The notes under the pieces: model-generated | The model's database searches: none | Told to the model about the DNA's origin: nothing | Seen by the model: the letters and a program-made list of their open reading frames with translations, nothing else | Made by a program: the position numbers and the translations under genes | DNA from: Mycoplasmataceae bacterium | GTDB lineage: Bacteria; Bacillota_I; Bacilli_A; Mycoplasmatales; Mycoplasmoidaceae | Assembly (NCBI GenBank): GCA_031290395.1 | Contig: JAITNN010000006.1 | Span: 62,001-126,000 of the forward strand | Direction: 5' to 3' | Length of the DNA stretch: 64,000 bases | Part shown: in pieces, positions 63,625-64,000 of the stretch | How positions within the stretch are numbered: the stretch's first letter is position 1 | Layout of the letters: every line of letters begins with the position of its first letter

Positions 63625-64000
63625 CTAAGCCGCGCTACCATCAGCACCAGCCACAATTTCATTAATTTCTTGCGTGATGTTTTGTTGTCTTGCATCATTA
63701 AATTCTAAAGTTAAATCATCAATTAACTCTTTAGCATTATCAGTGGCTGTTTCCATGGCGTTTCTTCTCGCACCATTTTCACAAACTCTTGATTCAGCAA
63801 TGGCCGCAAATAATGAAGTAGTGAAAAAAATGGATAGAGCACTTTTTATAATATCTTCTTTGCTTGGTTCATAATCAATTTGTTTTTTATCATTGCTTAA
63901 ATCTACATAAGTTGGTTTATCAGTGCTCTGTTTAAATAATGTACTATCAAATGGTAATAATTGTATGGTAATTGGATTAAAGGTCAATGAGTTAATGAAC
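63625..64000 (-). CDS. atpG: F1-type ATP synthase gamma subunit (C-terminal part, cut by window edge)
   Basis: Only the last 125 or so residues are in the window; the frame is open to base 64000. LFAAIAESRVCENGARRNAM and the C-terminal LEFNDARQQNITQEINEIV match the conserved rotor helices of gamma. No start can be given. Confidence 0.92.
   Translation of the reverse strand, partial: FINSLTFNPITIQLLPFDSTLFKQSTDKPTYVDLSNDKKQIDYEPSKEDIIKSALSIFFTTSLFAAIAESRVCENGARRNAMETATDNAKELIDDLTLEFNDARQQNITQEINEIVAGADGSAA

Overview
The window is about 64 kb of an AT-rich Mollicutes genome that uses genetic code 4. TGA is read as Trp inside nearly every conserved gene (tuf, ridA, dinB, mnmA, rpoD, ald, feoB). 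Further support is the very low GC, lipoproteins with Mycoplasma-type signal peptides, ABC exporters, a YitT protein, and a tmRNA whose tag ends in a mycoplasma-like NYAF core. The species cannot be named from this sequence. Fumarase, alanine dehydrogenase, rubrerythrin, FeoAB, GH3 and GH20 lipoproteins and a metallothionein-like peptide are uncommon in reduced mycoplasmas and suggest a low-oxygen, gut-like habitat (inference).

Layout. 0.1-11 kb is mostly housekeeping: tuf, ridA, an amino-acid permease, recU, a Bax-inhibitor-like protein, tlyA-dinB, two paralogous membrane proteins and ruvAB. 11-13.4 kb is an accessory island with an AAA/DUF4143-type ATPase and a restriction-modification pair whose methyltransferase carries a (CT)12 tract that puts it out of frame. 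13.5-25.6 kb has lipoproteins (one with a G8 tract), an ABC exporter, tRNA-Arg, tRNA-Cys, tRNA-Leu, yebC, mnmA, a YitT protein, a phosphotransferase and rplJ-rplL with an L10 leader. 25.7-35.7 kb holds a candidate small RNA, prs, an ABC exporter, rnmV, a Cys-rich peptide, a YhhN-like protein, an HxlR regulator with rarA, a GH20 lipoprotein and rubrerythrin. 35.8-40.9 kb has feoAB, ssrA, a surface-protein relic and a PlsC-type acyltransferase. 41.17-46.83 kb is a second accessory island: a broken YoeB-like toxin with a candidate antitoxin, a second DUF4143 ATPase, and a BspA-type LRR surface protein with small neighbours. It is bounded by near-identical arrays of repeats spaced 23 bp. 46.9-64 kb has rpsO, fumC, an ftsK-like/RNase J-like pair that has lost its active-site motifs, a permuted GH3 lipoprotein, an ATP-grasp protein, ald, rpoD, a third DUF4143 ATPase, and the atpG-atpD-(membrane protein)-atpC cluster.

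Themes. (1) All three DUF4143 ATPase genes have two or three repeats at an exact 23-bp period against a TATAAT box, and the start codon follows 12-15 nt after the box, so the mRNAs are probably leaderless. Two similar arrays bound the second island. This is the best candidate for an undescribed system. (2) Leaderless spacing is common here, including GTG and TTG starts. (3) Simple repeats (CT)12, C10, G8 and T7 lie in a methyltransferase, an ABC ATPase, a lipoprotein signal peptide and an island gene, which suggests phase variation. (4) A leader box with core TTTCGG-N4-ATTA precedes three coiled-coil or short proteins and ruvAB.
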